Shown piece after piece: positions 16,064-26,364 of a stretch of DNA of 42,869 nucleotides. This DNA is from Myxococcus dinghuensis (GTDB taxonomy: Bacteria > Myxococcota > Myxococcia > Myxococcales > Myxococcaceae): the NCBI RefSeq assembly GCF_024198235.1, contig NZ_JAKCFB010000061.1:1-42869 (forward strand). Direction: 5' to 3'. A program made the translations under genes and the position numbers. Each line of letters begins with the position of its first letter. Position 1 is the stretch's first letter. The notes under the pieces were generated by a model. That model was given only the letters and a program-made list of their open reading frames with translations, had not been told where the DNA came from and searched no databases.

Positions 16064-16719
16064 TTGTGGACCCCGCACTCGCGCAGGCACTTCGGCCCGT
16101 CGTAGTCGTCCGGCGGCGCCATGGCCACCGTGCCCACGGTGTCGAACCCCACCAGCCGCCAGCCCACGCGCCCCTTGTTGCCGCCGTAGGACGGATCCCC
16201 GAGGAAGCCCTCCAGCGACAGCACGGTGAGCAGCTCGAAGAAGTGCGCCTCGCCGCTCTTGCCCGGGCTGTCCTTGAAGAGGGTGAGCAGCTCGTCCTGC
16301 TGCGCGGGCGTCAGGGTGGCGAAGCCCTTCTGGAACATGCGCTGGGCGCGTCGCTCCAGCGCGGCCACGCCCTCGAGGAAGTCGCCGCGGATGGGCTCCA
16401 TCTCCGGTGTCTGGAGGATGCGGTCGATGTAGACGGCCACGTCCGCGTCGGTCGCGCCGGGGTCCTCGTCGCGCGGGAGGATGCGCTCGGTGGCGGCGAC
16501 GACGACGGCGTACTCGAACGCCGAGAAAGTCCGTGGAGTCTTCCCCCCACTTTCACGCGCGAGTGGACCGGGGTCCTTGGGAGGGGCCTTGGAGGAGTCG
16601 TCGGACGAGCGCTTGCATGCAACGGGACCGAGCAGCACGACACCGCCGCCCAGGAAGGTCAGACGTTGGATGAAGGAGCGCCGCGACAGGCGTCGAAGGG
16701 GAGAACGCGCACGGGCCAT
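16060..16719 (-). CDS. gluconate 2-dehydrogenase subunit 3-like Tat lipoprotein
   Basis: A 219-residue protein. The N-terminus has a twin-arginine signal (SRRSFIQRLTFLGGG) ending in LGPVAC, so it is probably a Tat-exported lipoprotein with Cys36 or thereabouts lipidated. The mature part (FSAFEYAVVVAATERILPRD, then DVAVYIDRIL, LTPAQQDELL, FLGDPSYGGNKG, GWRLVGF) matches the gluconate 2-dehydrogenase subunit 3 family, the small chaperone-like subunit that accompanies GMC dehydrogenases. It is translationally coupled to the GMC gene (GTGA overlap). No clear ribosome site lies before the ATG. A cytochrome subunit, normal for three-part dehydrogenases, is not in this operon. Confidence 0.85.
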   Translation of the reverse strand: MARARSPLRRLSRRSFIQRLTFLGGGVVLLGPVACKRSSDDSSKAPPKDPGPLARESGGKTPRTFSAFEYAVVVAATERILPRDEDPGATDADVAVYIDRILQTPEMEPIRGDFLEGVAALERRAQRMFQKGFATLTPAQQDELLTLFKDSPGKSGEAHFFELLTVLSLEGFLGDPSYGGNKGRVGWRLVGFDTVGTVAMAPPDDYDGPKCLRECGVHK

Positions 16720-16857
16720 AGGTGCGTGTGAGCCTAACCCAGCGCGAGGTCCTTGGCTTCGAGTCCGGATGTATCGCTCGCCTGCTCCCCCGCGAGTCAC
16801 GCTGACATAGGATGCGCGGCGACGACGGTCGGGTCCGACAACGCAAGGAGACGGAAG

Positions 16858-18204
16858 ATGAAACGGCATGCCTGGACACTGGGATTGGTATTGGCGCTGG
16901 GCTGCGGCAAGGATTCCCCGCCGACCAATCCTGGCGCGGACGGTGGTTCGGACGGCGGCTCGGAGGAGCAGACCCCCTTCACGAAGCTGGAGGTGGACGC
17001 GGACCCGAGCGAGTTCAATCCCATCTCCAACATCGCCATGGCGGTGGGACCGAACGACCGCATCGGCATGGTGTACTTCGTGAACAACGGGACCATGACG
17101 GGCAGCGTGGCGAACTACGACCTGCGCTACCGCGAGTTCGACGGCGGCACGCTGGGGCCGGTGGAGAAGATCGTCACCGTGCAGCGCGTGTACGGCGTGT
17201 CGCTGGCGTTCGGTCCGGACGGTCAGCCCGCGGTGGCGTACCTGGGTGGCGGTCGCGACGACTCCACCTTCTGGCTGCAGAGCGACCTGGCGGTGTCGTA
17301 CCGGAACGCGAACGGCACGTGGACCGAGCGCATCGTCGCCACGCGCTCCAACGCGGCGCTCACCAACAACCCGCTGAGCGACGCGGGCTTCCTGGTGGGG
17401 CTCAATCCCTCCATCATCTTCTCCGGCAACCAGGCGCTCGTGGCGTACCGCGACGGGCACAACGGCAACTTCGGCCGTCAGGACTGGGAGTCGGCGGACC
17501 TGGAGCTGGCCATCGGCGGTCCCACCGCGTGGACGTTCAACATGGTGGCGCCGTCGGGTGACACGAAGGAGGGCTTCGGCGGTCACATCTCCCTCATCCA
17601 GGCGGGCGCGCAGCCGGCGGTGGTGCACGACCGCGCGTTCGAGAGCGCGCAGGCCACTGGCGCGGACGTCGTCTTCCAGCGGCGCAACGCGAACGGCACC
17701 ACGTGGTCGGCGCCCACGAAGGTGCAGGTGCTGGCCAACGGGCAGCTCGGGCCGTCCATGGCCTACGACGCGGAGGCGGGCTTCGGCATCGCGGTGCTGT
17801 CCAAGTCCGACGACAAGCTGACCTATATCGAATGCGCGGACCGGAGTGCGACGAGCTGCACGGCGGCGGCGGACTGGACGTCGCCGGACCCCGTCTACCA
17901 CCACGGCACCGGCGGCTGGTACCCGTCGCTGGCGTTCGACCCGGTGAACCACGACCCGTCCATCGCCTATTACATCTGCGCGGAGGCCGCGGGCCGCAAC
18001 GACACGAGCTGCAACCCCAACGAGGACAAGCTGGTCGTCGCCACGCGCATCGGCGGTATCTGGCGCGAGACGCTGGTGGACGCCAACGGCGGCTGGTCGC
18101 CGAAGCTGGCGTACCTGAGCTCGGGCAAGCGCGTGGTGCTGTACCGCACGCCCGTGGTGTCGCCGACGAAGAAGGGCGTCCTGCACCTGGCGGTGGAGCG
18201 ATGA
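16858..18204 (+). CDS. lipoprotein with propeller-like repeats, function unknown
   Basis: A 448-residue lipoprotein; LALGCGK gives the lipidated Cys18 after a short signal peptide. A Gly/Asp/Ser linker follows (GADGGSDGGSEEQ). The rest repeats a pattern of hydrophobic strands around phrases such as AMAVGPNDRIGMVYF, SLAFGPDGQPAVAYLGGG and SLAFDPVNHDPSIAYY, as in BNR/sialidase-type beta-propellers. No catalytic motif is visible. AAGGAG lies 7 nt before the ATG, which rules out the longer frame from 16753. It overlaps the next gene by ATGA. Upstream is a 138-nt divergent gap shared with the Tat lipoprotein gene. Confidence 0.8.
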   Translation: MKRHAWTLGLVLALGCGKDSPPTNPGADGGSDGGSEEQTPFTKLEVDADPSEFNPISNIAMAVGPNDRIGMVYFVNNGTMTGSVANYDLRYREFDGGTLGPVEKIVTVQRVYGVSLAFGPDGQPAVAYLGGGRDDSTFWLQSDLAVSYRNANGTWTERIVATRSNAALTNNPLSDAGFLVGLNPSIIFSGNQALVAYRDGHNGNFGRQDWESADLELAIGGPTAWTFNMVAPSGDTKEGFGGHISLIQAGAQPAVVHDRAFESAQATGADVVFQRRNANGTTWSAPTKVQVLANGQLGPSMAYDAEAGFGIAVLSKSDDKLTYIECADRSATSCTAAADWTSPDPVYHHGTGGWYPSLAFDPVNHDPSIAYYICAEAAGRNDTSCNPNEDKLVVATRIGGIWRETLVDANGGWSPKLAYLSSGKRVVLYRTPVVSPTKKGVLHLAVER

Positions 18205-18761
18205 GGAGGGCGGCTCGCGCGCTGGCCGCGCTGACGCTGGCGGGGCTCGCCGCCGGGGCCGGGGTGGTCGCGTGCGCCCGGCCGGACAACTCGCTGTCGG
18301 GCAGCGCGTCCGAGCTGTTCCCGCTGGACGTGTCCAAGGTGGAGATCCTCCGCAACGCGGAGGCGTTCCAGGTCAGCTACTACCGCAACAACGACCTCGA
18401 CGTGGACCTGGTGGCGCGCATCACCGTGTCCACGGAGGGGCTGGACCTGCGGCCGGGCTCGAAGGTGAACCTGGCGGGCAACACGCCGTCGGGCCTGGCG
18501 CGCACGACGGTGGTGCACCTCAACGCGGGCGAGCCCGCGCGCGTCTTCGCGCCGGTGTCCAAGGGCTCGCTGGAGCTGGACGAGGGCGGCAACCCCGGCG
18601 AGGACACGCGCGGCGAGTTCGGCATGTCCTTCCAGAAGGGCGAGGGCTACGGCGCGGGACGGACGCTCGACGGGACGTTCTCCGCCGTGGCGCAGGACGC
18701 GGGCTTCGGCCCGGACGTCGGCGAGCCGCTCGACGGCGGCGTCACGGATTCGGGGACCTGA
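18201..18761 (+). CDS. lipoprotein of unknown function, coupled to the upstream gene
   Basis: A 186-residue lipoprotein with a signal peptide ending in GVVAC (Cys25). The mature chain starts with a Ser-rich linker, then a strand-rich region (VEILRNAEAFQVSYYRNN, LVARITVSTEGLDL, TTVVHLNAGEPARVF) and a Gly/Asp-rich end (DVGEPLDGGVTDSGT). I do not recognise a family. The ATGA overlap with the propeller lipoprotein implies translational coupling and probably a shared complex or process. Confidence 0.75.
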   Translation: MRRAARALAALTLAGLAAGAGVVACARPDNSLSGSASELFPLDVSKVEILRNAEAFQVSYYRNNDLDVDLVARITVSTEGLDLRPGSKVNLAGNTPSGLARTTVVHLNAGEPARVFAPVSKGSLELDEGGNPGEDTRGEFGMSFQKGEGYGAGRTLDGTFSAVAQDAGFGPDVGEPLDGGVTDSGT

Positions 18762-18774
18762 GGTCGAGCACGCG

Positions 18775-18805
18775 GTGGGCGCTGGCGCGCGAGGCCAGCG
18801 CCCAC
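18775..18805. terminator. strong bidirectional hairpin terminator
   Basis: GTGGGCGCTGG (18775-18785) and CCAGCGCCCAC (18795-18805) form a perfect 11-bp stem with a 9-nt loop. It fills the 54-nt gap between the convergent lipoprotein operon and the PrsW gene. Confidence 0.65.
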
Positions 18806-18815
18806 CATGAGCCTG

Positions 18816-19853
18816 TCAGCCCGGCCCGGTGAACCGGGGGACGGGCTCGAGGCGGAGCCCGGAGCGGAACAGCCGCAAGAAGGGCACCGTGGGGATGTGG
18901 AAGAGGGCCAGCGTCACCACCCACGACGCCACGTGGAGGCCGTCCCGCTCCGGCATGTAGAGCAGTTGGTGGAAGCCCGCGACCGTCATGAGCGCGACGA
19001 TGGTCAGGCCCGTGCTCGCGATGGCCAGCTTCATCCAATTCCAGGGTGAGCGCCCTGGCTCCGCGACGAACTCGGCTGGCAGGGGCGCGCCGGGGTGATG
19101 GGGCAGGGGGATGTCGTCCGGAGCCCCGGGTGGCAGGCCGGCGACGCGGCGCACGTGGGCGAGATGGGCGCTCAGCCGCATGTGCTCGCGCTGGTCCGCC
19201 TGGAGCTCCAGGTAGAGGCGGCGACCCCACCAGACGAGGATGCCCAGCACGACCAGCGAGAGCACGGCGTAGCCGGTGTGGGTCATCAGGAAGAGGTCGT
19301 AGGCGCCATGCAGGAGGATGGCCCAACCCAGGCCGGCGGCGAGGAGCGAGAAGCGCTGGCCCGCCGGTCGGCGGCGCGCGCGGCCGACGAATGCGCCCAT
19401 CACCACGCCCATGAACGCGTGGCCGGGCACGGCGGTGATGGCGCGCATGAACGCCACCCCGAGGCCTCCGTCGCTCACGTAGAGGACGTTCTCCAGCGTG
19501 GCGAAGCCGAGCGACGCGGTGGCGCCGTACACCACGCCGTCCACGGGCTCGTCGAAGGCGGGCTTGCGCCAGGCATAGCGGTAGAGCACGAGGAACTTGA
19601 AGAGCTCCTCCGGAATGGCGGCGCCGAGGAAGGACTGAGACAGCGCGCTGCTCCACGTCCCCATGACCCACGTCTGACCCAGCTTCTCGAGCGCCATGGC
19701 CACCGGCACCACGGGGATGCAGATGGCGGCGCCGAGGAGGAACGTGCCGAGGAGTACGCCGGCCGGTTCGGGGCGTTGGTCGCGCGAGCGGATGTACCAG
19801 AACAGCAGGAGCGATGGGACGATGGCCGACCCAGCGAGAAGCAGATCCAGCAT
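18816..19853 (-). CDS. PrsW-family intramembrane metalloprotease
   Basis: A 345-residue polytopic membrane protein with about eight hydrophobic segments. The PrsW/CPBP-type motifs are all present: PEELFK with E82-E83 and K86, FATLENVLY with E121-N122, PGHAFMG with H145, and HGAYDLF with H182. These residues bind the zinc and do catalysis in this family. In Bacillus, PrsW makes the first cut in an anti-sigma factor; here the substrate is unknown and no sigma/anti-sigma pair is adjacent. A soluble stretch (~residues 215-275) separates the last two membrane segments from the rest. No good ribosome site is visible before the ATG, but the first membrane segment begins immediately. Confidence 0.85.
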   Translation of the reverse strand: MLDLLLAGSAIVPSLLLFWYIRSRDQRPEPAGVLLGTFLLGAAICIPVVPVAMALEKLGQTWVMGTWSSALSQSFLGAAIPEELFKFLVLYRYAWRKPAFDEPVDGVVYGATASLGFATLENVLYVSDGGLGVAFMRAITAVPGHAFMGVVMGAFVGRARRRPAGQRFSLLAAGLGWAILLHGAYDLFLMTHTGYAVLSLVVLGILVWWGRRLYLELQADQREHMRLSAHLAHVRRVAGLPPGAPDDIPLPHHPGAPLPAEFVAEPGRSPWNWMKLAIASTGLTIVALMTVAGFHQLLYMPERDGLHVASWVVTLALFHIPTVPFLRLFRSGLRLEPVPRFTGPG

Positions 19854-20122
19854 GGCCGCACGCTAGCAGGCGGGACTCGCCTGGGAATGCCCGTGTCGGG
19901 ACGGGGCGCCTGGGCCGTGTCCGGCCGCGCGTGCACAGTCGGAGGGCGCTCATCGTTGCCACGGAAGCTCGGGGCGCGACAGGGGGGCCGTGGTGTCCGT
20001 GGGGGCGTGACGTCTGTTGCCGTCCGAGGCTTGGCCCGCGAGTGCTCTCGTTTCTTCCGCGTGTGTTCGCGAGCCGTCCACGACACGCGCGGGGACCGCG
20101 CCTCTCGAAGAGAGCGCGTCCA
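19854..20122. other. non-coding stretch, nothing recognised
   Basis: Left part of the 659-nt gap between the PrsW gene and the DUF3332 gene. I see no credible gene, RNA or promoter in it. Short frames on both strands here lack ribosome sites and recognisable protein character. The right part of the gap is the tandem repeat array. Confidence 0.5.
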
Positions 20123-20555
20123 ATGCATCCTCTGCCGCGAGAGGCCTTCCGTGATACGGGGCCGCGCGCTGTGGCGCAGATGCCGAGCGCTTGACTTGGC
20201 GACATCCGACGCGCGAGCGCCTGGTGCATCCTCCACCGGGCGGAGCTGTCCGCCCGGCGGAGCCGGGGACCCATCCGCGGTCCACGATGTGGCGTAGATG
20301 CGGAGCACCAGACACGGCGACACCCGACGCTTGAGCGCCCGGTGCATCCTCCACCGGGAGGAGCTGTCCGCCTGGCGGAGCTGGATGCGTCAGCGGTCCG
20401 CGACGTGGCGCAGACGCCGAGCACCAGACACGGCGACACCCGACGCGCGAGCGCCGGTGCATCCTCCACCGGGCGGAGCTGCCCGCCCGGCGGAGCTGGA
20501 CTCATCAGCGGTCTACGGCGTGGTGCAGACGCCGAGCGCCAGGCCTCGCGACACG
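20123..20555. repeat. tandem repeat array, unit about 116 bp, including the 3' end of the DUF3332 gene
   Basis: Two full units start at GGTGCATCC at 20223 (118 bp) and 20341 (115 bp). A third starts at 20456 and runs into the last codons of the DUF3332 gene, diverging near 20555. A decayed fourth copy precedes them (20123-20222; its right half is well kept). Each unit carries a GC-rich hairpin: a perfect 9-bp stem CCGGGCGGA/TCCGCCCGG with loop GCTG in unit 1 (20236-20257), an imperfect form in unit 2 (20354-20375) and an 8-bp stem in unit 3 (20469-20490). The hairpin of unit 3 lies 23 nt beyond the stop codon and looks like the gene's own terminator, so the array is probably a tandem amplification of a gene tail plus terminator. 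Confidence 0.85.
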
Positions 20556-21157
20556 GAGGCCTGGGCCACGGTGTGCCGCGCGAGCGCGGAGGCGCCACCT
20601 TCCTCGTAGATGCGCCGGGCCAGCGCCACGGCCTCGCGGGCGTGGACCGTGAGGGTGACACCCGCGCCGTCCGTCACCGCGACCGCGCCATCCGCGGCCT
20701 CCTCGGCGCGAATGAGCAGCGCGCCCGCGTCGTCGCGCACCACCATGCCGTTCTCCAGCGGCTCGAAGTAGCGCACCACGGGCTCCTCGCCCTCGTGCTG
20801 GACCTCCAGGCGCATCACCCCGGTCTCCGCGTCGCGCGACATGCGCAGCACGTCCGTGGGGCTCAGCCGCACCACGCGCGTGCCGTCATCCGCCCCGTCC
20901 GCGCTCGACACCGGGTTGTTGCCGCTCCAGAACTCGATGCTGTTGATGATGAGCGCGTCGATGATCGTGCTCAGCTCGTACACGGGGACGATGATGAGCA
21001 CGAGGAACATCAGCCACTGCACGAACTTCTCGCCGGAGATGTTCTTGTTGAACTGCCAGATCTTCTGCGTGAGCTTGAAGCTGCCGAAGCAGCCCGTCGC
21101 ATGCATGGAGATGAAACCCGCGCACATCACTGCGAGCCACGGTGAAGGACGCTTCAT
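20513..21157 (-). CDS. DUF3332-family lipoprotein
   Basis: A 214-residue lipoprotein (MHATGC lipobox, Cys22). The stretch SFKLTQKIWQFNKNISGEKF, a long hydrophobic segment (VQWLMFLVLIIVPVYELSTI) and DALIINSIEFWSGNNP are the hallmark of the DUF3332 family, whose function is unknown. The C-terminal half adds a beta-rich region (RVVRLSPTDVLRMSRD, GVMRLEVQHEGE) and an Ala-rich helix. AGGAGGG lies 7 nt before the ATG; the long upstream extension to 21586 opposes the M15 peptidase gene and is rejected. The last ~16 codons lie inside the tandem repeat array, so this tail may be recently reshaped. Confidence 0.85.
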   Translation of the reverse strand: MKRPSPWLAVMCAGFISMHATGCFGSFKLTQKIWQFNKNISGEKFVQWLMFLVLIIVPVYELSTIIDALIINSIEFWSGNNPVSSADGADDGTRVVRLSPTDVLRMSRDAETGVMRLEVQHEGEEPVVRYFEPLENGMVVRDDAGALLIRAEEAADGAVAVTDGAGVTLTVHAREAVALARRIYEEGGASALARHTVAQASVSRGLALGVCTTP

Positions 21158-21281
21158 GGGGGGACCCTCCTGAGGGCGTTGGACGGGCGGGGACCATGCC
21201 ATGACGCGGCTGCACGTCACGCACCGTTGTAGGCCCCGTCCAGTGCTCACCACTTCGCGCGGCGGATGCGAGGATGGAGGT

Positions 21282-22112
21282 GTGACTTCCAACACCCCTT
21301 CTCCTCGGAGTCGTATCGGGTCGGCCTCGCGCGGGGCCTGCGTCGCGCTCGGGCTGCTGGCGGGCGCTCCGTCCATGGCCTCCGTCCCCGCCGAGGACGG
21401 CGACGGCGATCCACCTGGGGCGCTTCGCTGTCTGGTGAAGTGGTACCCCGTGCTCGCGCCCGTGCGGCTCGACGCGGGCTGGGGTTTCCGCCTCCCCGAC
21501 GGGCGCACCTTCCCCTTCGATGACGGGAAGCAGAAGACGTTCGAGCAGCGGCTGGAGTCACCGGACCTGGAGGACACGCTCTCCATTCCCTACCGCGCGG
21601 GGGCCGTCACTCCCGTGACTCGCGAGGACGACGACCCGGGGCGCATCCGCTTCGACCCGCTCTTCACCGCCACCTACGGCGACGCGGAGGCGAAGGTGGA
21701 CGTGGTGCCCATCCGCTTCCTCGGGCAGTCGTTGAAGGTGCACCGCAAGGTGGAGCCTGTCTTCCAACGCCTCGCGGCGCGGCTGGAGGCGCTCGTCGCG
21801 AAGGACGCGTCGCTCCGGCCGTTCCTCACGAACGTCGGCGGCACCTTCGTCTGGCGCAACGTCGCGAACACCCGGCGCCGCAGCGCGCACGCGTATGGCG
21901 TCTCGCTGGACCTGAACACGGCGCGCTCGCACTACTGGGAATGGCAGCGCCCCCGGCAGCCGGTGCGCTGGCGCAACGAGGTGCCCCAGGTGCTCGTGGA
22001 GGCCTTCGAGGCGGAGGGCTTCATCTGGGGCGGGCGCTGGTACCACTACGACACGATGCACTTCGAATACCGCCCGGAGCTGTTGGATCCGGACTGCGCG
22101 CCCGCGCGCTGA
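21282..22112 (+). CDS. M15-family (VanY-like) metallopeptidase, secreted
   Basis: A 276-residue protein with a signal peptide-like N-terminus (hydrophobic ~20-33). The zinc-peptidase motifs of family M15 are present: SAHAYGVSLDLN supplies H203 and D210, and MHFEYRPELL supplies H260; the Glu/Trp-rich segment before it (FIWGGRWYHYDTMHFE) is typical of M15C-type enzymes. Such enzymes cut D-Ala-D-Ala or peptide cross-bridges in peptidoglycan, so a periplasmic wall-remodelling or lytic role is likely. GTG at 21282 is chosen because GAGGA lies 7 nt upstream and the signal peptide follows. The gene ends 12 nt before the stop of the convergent sigma54 activator. Confidence 0.82.
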   Translation: MTSNTPSPRSRIGSASRGACVALGLLAGAPSMASVPAEDGDGDPPGALRCLVKWYPVLAPVRLDAGWGFRLPDGRTFPFDDGKQKTFEQRLESPDLEDTLSIPYRAGAVTPVTREDDDPGRIRFDPLFTATYGDAEAKVDVVPIRFLGQSLKVHRKVEPVFQRLAARLEALVAKDASLRPFLTNVGGTFVWRNVANTRRRSAHAYGVSLDLNTARSHYWEWQRPRQPVRWRNEVPQVLVEAFEAEGFIWGGRWYHYDTMHFEYRPELLDPDCAPAR

Positions 22113-22124
22113 AGGGCCCCGGGC

Positions 22125-23492
<1,368 letters not shown>

Positions 23493-23614
23493 GTCCGGCG
23501 GGGATTCTAGACGGCTTCTCGTCGCGAAGTGATTTCCTGTGTGGCGGACGGCGCCTGCCTTCCTGGCCGGTGGGCATGGTTGGAGCCCCATGGGAGCGTG
23601 CTACGACGCGGCCC

Positions 23615-26299
23615 ATGCGCTTCCGTACCCTGCCCCTGTTGCTGGTTTCCGCTTGCGCCACGGTGCCCCAGGCGCCGCCCCCCGTCGCTCCCGCCGCCTC
23701 GCCTCCGGCCGCCACCCGGGTCTGGAAGCAGGCCCGGGCAGTGGTGGTCCGTCACGCGACGGTGATGCCCGCCACGGGCCCCGCCATCGAGGACGGGGCG
23801 GTGGCCTGGGTGGACGGGAAGTTGACGGCGGTGGGGCGGAGCGCGGAGGTGGCGACGCCTCCGGGCGCGGAGGAGGTGGACGGCACCGGCCTCTACGTGA
23901 CCCCCGGCATCATCGACGCCCACAGCCACCTGGGCGTGTATGCCACCCCGGAGTCGTTCTCGAATTCGGACGGCAACGAGGCCACGGCGCCGGTGACGGC
24001 CGAGGTCTCCGCCGAGCACTCGTTCTGGCCCCAGGACCCGGGCCTGCGGCGGGCGGCGGCGGGCGGGGTGACGTCCCTGCTGGTCCTCCCGGGCAGCGCC
24101 AACCTGGTGGGGGGGCGGGGGTTCCCGGTGAAGCTGCACTTCGGGCGCTCGGCGGCGGAGGTGCGGTTTCCGGGCGCGAGGGACTCGCTGAAGATGGCGT
24201 GCGGCGAGAACCCCCGGCGCGTCTACGGGCAGGACCGGAAGATGGCGCCCTCCACCCGCATGGGCAACGTGGCTGGCTACCGGCAGGCCTTCGCGCAGGC
24301 GCGCGAGTACATGGACAAGTGGGCGGACTGGACGAAGAAGAAGGAGAAGTCGCCCGACGAGGCCGGGCCGGCTCCCGCCCGGGACCTGAAGCTGGAGACG
24401 CTGGCGGAGGTGCTGCGCGGCAACATCCTGGTCCAGAACCACTGCTACCGCGCGGACGAGATGGAGGTGATGCTCCAGGTCGCCCAGGAGGCGGGCTACT
24501 CCATCCGCGCCTTCCACCACGCGCTGGAGGCCTACAAGGTCCGCGACAGCCTGGCGGCGAAGAACGTGGCGGTGGCCACCTGGGCGGACTGGTGGGGCTT
24601 CAAGCTGGAGGCCTGGGACGGCATCCCCGAGAACGCGGGCCTCGTGTCGCAGGTGGGCGGCAAGGCCGTCATCCACTCCGACTCCGCCTACGGCATCCAG
24701 CGGCTGAACCAGGAGGCCGGCAAGGCGCTGTGGCGCGCGCGGGAGTCCGGCATCCCCCTGACGGAGGAGGAGGCGCTGCGCTGGGTGACGCTGAACGCGG
24801 CGTGGGTGATGGGCGTGGAGGCGCTCACCGGTTCGTTGGAGCCGGGGAAGATGGCGGACGTGGTGCTGTGGAAGGGGCACCCGCTGAGCGTCTACGCGCG
24901 GGCGCAGCGCGTGTGGGCGGACGGCGTCGTCACCTTCGACGCGGCGTCCGGCGCGGTGGAGGCGAGCGACTTCGAGGTGGGGGACATGGCCCGGGGCTCG
25001 GCGCGGCTGGTGGCGTCGTCGGCGCCGGCGCCGTCCCTCGCGGACCTGGGGCTGACGGCGGCGTGTGACGTGTCGAGGGACGCCGCGTGCGCCGCGTTGG
25101 TGCCGGTGGGGACGCAGGCGTGCACGGCGTTCCTGGGCGTGACGGCGTTCACGGGCGCCGGCTGGATGCGCGACGCCACGGTGGTGCTGGACGGTGGGAA
25201 GGTGGCGAGCGTGAAGCCGGCCGGCGTGGCGGCGCCCACGGGTTGCCGGACGGTGGAGGGGAAGGGGCGGTTGCTGACGCCGGGCCTCGTGGATCCGCTC
25301 ACGCAGCTCGGACTGGTGGAGGTGGGCCAGGAGTCGCAGTCCCAGGATGACGGGCTGAGGGGAGACGCGGACCGGCGGGACGTGCGCGCGGCGCTCCAGT
25401 CCGCGGACAGCGTCAATCCCGCCTCGGCGGTGTTCCCGGTGGCGCGCCTGGGCGGGGTCACCGGCGCGGTGACGGTGCAGCACGGCGGGCTGGTGTCCGG
25501 ACAGAGCGCCTATGTGACGACGGACGGCACGGTGCGGCGCGGGGCGCTGGCCATGCACGTCAACCTGGGCACGCCGGGGCGCGACGCGGTGTCGGGCTCC
25601 CGGGCGCTGGTGCTGGAGCGGCTGCGCGAGCTGCTCTTCGACGCGCGCGAGTACGGCCGGCGCAAGGCGGACTTCGAGCAGCGCCGCATGCGCGACGTCG
25701 CCGCGAGCCGGTTGGACCTGGAGGCGATGCAGCCCGTGCTCGCGGGCACCCTGCCGGTGGTGGTGGTGGCGCAGCGGGTGTCGGACATCCGGGCGGCGCT
25801 GGCGCTGGCGCGCGAGTACGGCCTCGAGCTGGTCATCGCGGGTGGCGGCGAGGCGTGGATGGTGGCGTCCGAGCTGGCGGCGGCGAAGGTGCCGGTCATC
25901 CTCCAGCCCACGCAGAACCTGCCGCTGGACTTCGACCGGCTCAACAGCCGGCTCGACGCGGCGGCGCTCCTGCACGCGGCGGGGGTGAAGGTGCTCATCT
26001 CCGTGCTGGGCGAGCCGGCGATGGTGCGCACGCTGGCCCAGGAGGCCGGCAACGCGGTGTCCTGGGGCCTGCCCCACGCGGAGGCGCTGCGGGCGATGAC
26101 GTCGAACGTCGCGGAGGCCTTCCACCTGCCGGTGGGGCGGCTCGTGCCGGGTGCGGTGGCGGACGTGGTGCTGTGGACGGGAGACCCGCTGGAGTCGTCC
26201 TCCCGCCCCGTGGGCATGTGGCTGGGCGGCGCGCAGGTGCCGCTCGTCAGCCGTCAGCAGGCCCTGTTCGAGAAGCACCGGGTGTTGCCGGCGAAGTAG
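23615..26299 (+). CDS. double amidohydrolase lipoprotein, second domain without metal His pair
   Basis: An 894-residue secreted protein; LVSAC suggests a lipoprotein with Cys14. Two amidohydrolase-superfamily domains lie in tandem. The first (~40-455) has the metal motif PGIIDAHSHLG with H103 and H105, and further candidate ligands in QNHCYRADEME, FHHALEAY and IHSDSAYG; it closes with SLEPGKMADVVLWKGHPL. The second (~510-890) starts with TPGLVDPLTQLG, where the HxH is replaced by LTQ, yet keeps the closing RLVPGAVADVVLWTGDPLE. The second half is therefore probably not a metal enzyme. Substrate unknown; the family includes imidazolonepropionase- and prolidase-like enzymes. Start 23615 is chosen for the signal peptide; ATGs at 23570 and 23576 are alternatives, and no good ribosome site decides. 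Confidence 0.85.
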   Translation: MRFRTLPLLLVSACATVPQAPPPVAPAASPPAATRVWKQARAVVVRHATVMPATGPAIEDGAVAWVDGKLTAVGRSAEVATPPGAEEVDGTGLYVTPGIIDAHSHLGVYATPESFSNSDGNEATAPVTAEVSAEHSFWPQDPGLRRAAAGGVTSLLVLPGSANLVGGRGFPVKLHFGRSAAEVRFPGARDSLKMACGENPRRVYGQDRKMAPSTRMGNVAGYRQAFAQAREYMDKWADWTKKKEKSPDEAGPAPARDLKLETLAEVLRGNILVQNHCYRADEMEVMLQVAQEAGYSIRAFHHALEAYKVRDSLAAKNVAVATWADWWGFKLEAWDGIPENAGLVSQVGGKAVIHSDSAYGIQRLNQEAGKALWRARESGIPLTEEEALRWVTLNAAWVMGVEALTGSLEPGKMADVVLWKGHPLSVYARAQRVWADGVVTFDAASGAVEASDFEVGDMARGSARLVASSAPAPSLADLGLTAACDVSRDAACAALVPVGTQACTAFLGVTAFTGAGWMRDATVVLDGGKVASVKPAGVAAPTGCRTVEGKGRLLTPGLVDPLTQLGLVEVGQESQSQDDGLRGDADRRDVRAALQSADSVNPASAVFPVARLGGVTGAVTVQHGGLVSGQSAYVTTDGTVRRGALAMHVNLGTPGRDAVSGSRALVLERLRELLFDAREYGRRKADFEQRRMRDVAASRLDLEAMQPVLAGTLPVVVVAQRVSDIRAALALAREYGLELVIAGGGEAWMVASELAAAKVPVILQPTQNLPLDFDRLNSRLDAAALLHAAGVKVLISVLGEPAMVRTLAQEAGNAVSWGLPHAEALRAMTSNVAEAFHLPVGRLVPGAVADVVLWTGDPLESSSRPVGMWLGGAQVPLVSRQQALFEKHRVLPAK

Positions 26300-26310
26300 C
26301 GCGGAAGAGT

Positions 26311-26345
26311 GCGGCGGTCGCCCCGCGAGGGAGGACGACCGCCGC
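26311..26345. terminator. bidirectional hairpin terminator
   Basis: GCGGCGGTCG (26311-26320) and CGACCGCCGC (26336-26345) form a perfect 10-bp stem with a 15-nt loop, between the convergent amidohydrolase and propeller lipoprotein genes. Confidence 0.6.
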
Positions 26346-26364
26346 GTCGGGCCCCGAGCAGCTT

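Noticed and set aside
19950..20462. Frames on the minus strand through the tandem repeats
   Set aside because: The apparent proteins only mirror the DNA repeat; there is no ribosome site, and unit lengths of 118 and 115 bp would shift the frame between copies.
20123..20555. CRISPR array
   Set aside because: The repeated unit is ~116 bp with no short repeat/unique spacer alternation, and no cas genes are near.
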